A DNA stretch of 64,000 bases from Chryseolinea serpens (GTDB taxonomy: Bacteria; Bacteroidota; Bacteroidia; Cytophagales; Cyclobacteriaceae), in the NCBI RefSeq assembly GCF_900129725.1, contig NZ_FQWQ01000001.1, positions 1,240,001 through 1,304,000 of the forward strand, read 5' to 3'. The notes beneath the pieces are model-generated. The model worked only from the letters and a program-made list of their open reading frames with translations, was not told the DNA's origin and did no database searches. Positions 63,428-64,000 of this stretch are shown here, one piece after another (positions within the stretch are counted from its first letter, which is position 1; every line of letters begins with the position of its first letter). Made by a program: the position numbers and the translations under genes.

Positions 63428-64000
63428 ATGAGTTTTACCCAAGCCGACATTCTCAAAGCCCTTTCCACAGTAGAAGACCCCGATTTCAAGAAAGACCTGG
63501 TGACCCTGGGCATGATCAAGGACGTGACCGTAAGCCCTGAGAAAGTGAGCTTTACGGTGGTTTTAACCACCCCGGCATGCCCCCTCAAAGAGAAAATCCG
63601 CCAGGATTGCGAGGACGCCGTCGACAAGGTGGTGGGCGACAAGGTGGCCATCGACATCAAGATGACCAGCTCGGTGACGACCCTGCGCGACAACGCTCCC
63701 CTGCTGCCGGGTGTGAAAAATATCATTGCCATCGCCTCCGGCAAAGGCGGCGTCGGCAAATCGACCGTAACGACCAACCTGGCCGTGGCACTGGCGCAAT
63801 CCGGAGCCAAAGTGGGGTTGATCGACGCCGATATTTCCGGCCCCTCCATCCCGGTGATGTTCAATTGCGAGTTTGAGCAACCCTCTGTGAAACAGGTAAA
63901 TGGGAAGAATATCATCATTCCCATCGAGCAATATGGCGTGAAACTGATCTCCATCGGCTTCCTCACCCCACCCGACAGCGCGGTGGTGTGGCGCGGTCCC
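63428..64000 (+). CDS. Mrp/NBP35-type iron-sulfur carrier ATPase, 3' end outside window
   Basis: 191 residues visible, frame open to the edge. N-terminal MIP18/DUF59 domain (ILKALSTVEDPDFKKDLVTLG, VVLTTPACPLKEKI), then the P-loop ASGKGGVGKSTVTTNLAVAL and LIDADISGPSIPVMF, the deviant Walker A of the MinD/Mrp group. Takes part in transfer of iron-sulfur clusters. Start ATG at 63428; the nearby upstream sequence has no Shine-Dalgarno. Confidence 0.95.
   Translation, partial: MSFTQADILKALSTVEDPDFKKDLVTLGMIKDVTVSPEKVSFTVVLTTPACPLKEKIRQDCEDAVDKVVGDKVAIDIKMTSSVTTLRDNAPLLPGVKNIIAIASGKGGVGKSTVTTNLAVALAQSGAKVGLIDADISGPSIPVMFNCEFEQPSVKQVNGKNIIIPIEQYGVKLISIGFLTPPDSAVVWRGP

Overview
The window looks like chromosomal DNA of a Bacteroidota bacterium, probably of the order Cytophagales (inference). 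Supporting signs are a type IX secretion C-terminal sorting domain, a CcmC/CcmD pair, several AraC-type regulators with a membrane N-terminus or cupin-like N-terminus, a TATCTTTG (TAnnTTTG-type) promoter element before a tRNA gene, a DnaG primase that has lost its zinc ligands, and an almost complete lack of Shine-Dalgarno sites. I cannot name a genus from the sequence alone. No rRNA, CRISPR array or insertion sequence was found.

Layout. 1-1400: the end of a membrane protein, a tRNA 3'-half remnant on the minus strand, and an intact tRNA-Pro(TGG). 1465-5386: a tightly coupled three-gene operon (a protein of unknown family, a large protein with TPR-like repeats and an HExxH metallopeptidase motif, and a cysteine-rich zinc-ribbon protein ending in a TIR domain). 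This is the best candidate for an undescribed conflict or defence system. 5463-8675: a long secreted beta-helix protein of the type IX system, broken by one in-frame TAA. 9116-19272: a mixed metabolic and regulatory stretch (SnoaL-like lipoprotein, NmrA-like oxidoreductase, AraC regulators, HPP membrane protein, VOC-GNAT fusion, DHFR-like protein, DGPF/YCII protein with its ECF42-like sigma factor, formylglycine-generating-enzyme lipoprotein). 19301-20560: arsR-arsM with two copies of one palindromic operator. 21055-31083: DinB, a DUF6377-type regulator, a large clade catalase, a DUF892 ferritin-like protein, a TPR sensor kinase and small basic proteins, which give this part a stress-response flavour.

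31126-42149 is a five-gene minus-strand operon for alpha-glucan and trehalose metabolism: GT4 glycogen/starch synthase, GH57 amylase, GlgX, TreZ and a TreY-MalQ fusion, every junction overlapping. Together these enzymes would build, debranch and trim alpha-glucan and convert its ends to trehalose. 42421-53401: alpha/beta hydrolase, a small secreted protein, a membrane AraC regulator, a TolC-adaptor-RND efflux operon, a membrane protein and a class III cyclase. 53563-64000: CcmD/CcmC, a CHASE3-like histidine kinase, a macro-domain protein, an SRPBCC protein, a B3 metallo-beta-lactamase with a Gln in the first metal site, SurE, RibBA, DnaG and the start of an Mrp/NBP35 ATPase that runs off the right edge.

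Several gene-poor gaps hold structured DNA: a pair of CTTGTTGGTG hairpins (14567-14823), an inverted-repeat cluster (20741-20880), a five-copy 25-bp tandem repeat before the catalase gene (26301-26423), a 46-nt hairpin (45484-45529) and a GC-rich folded element (53418-53517).
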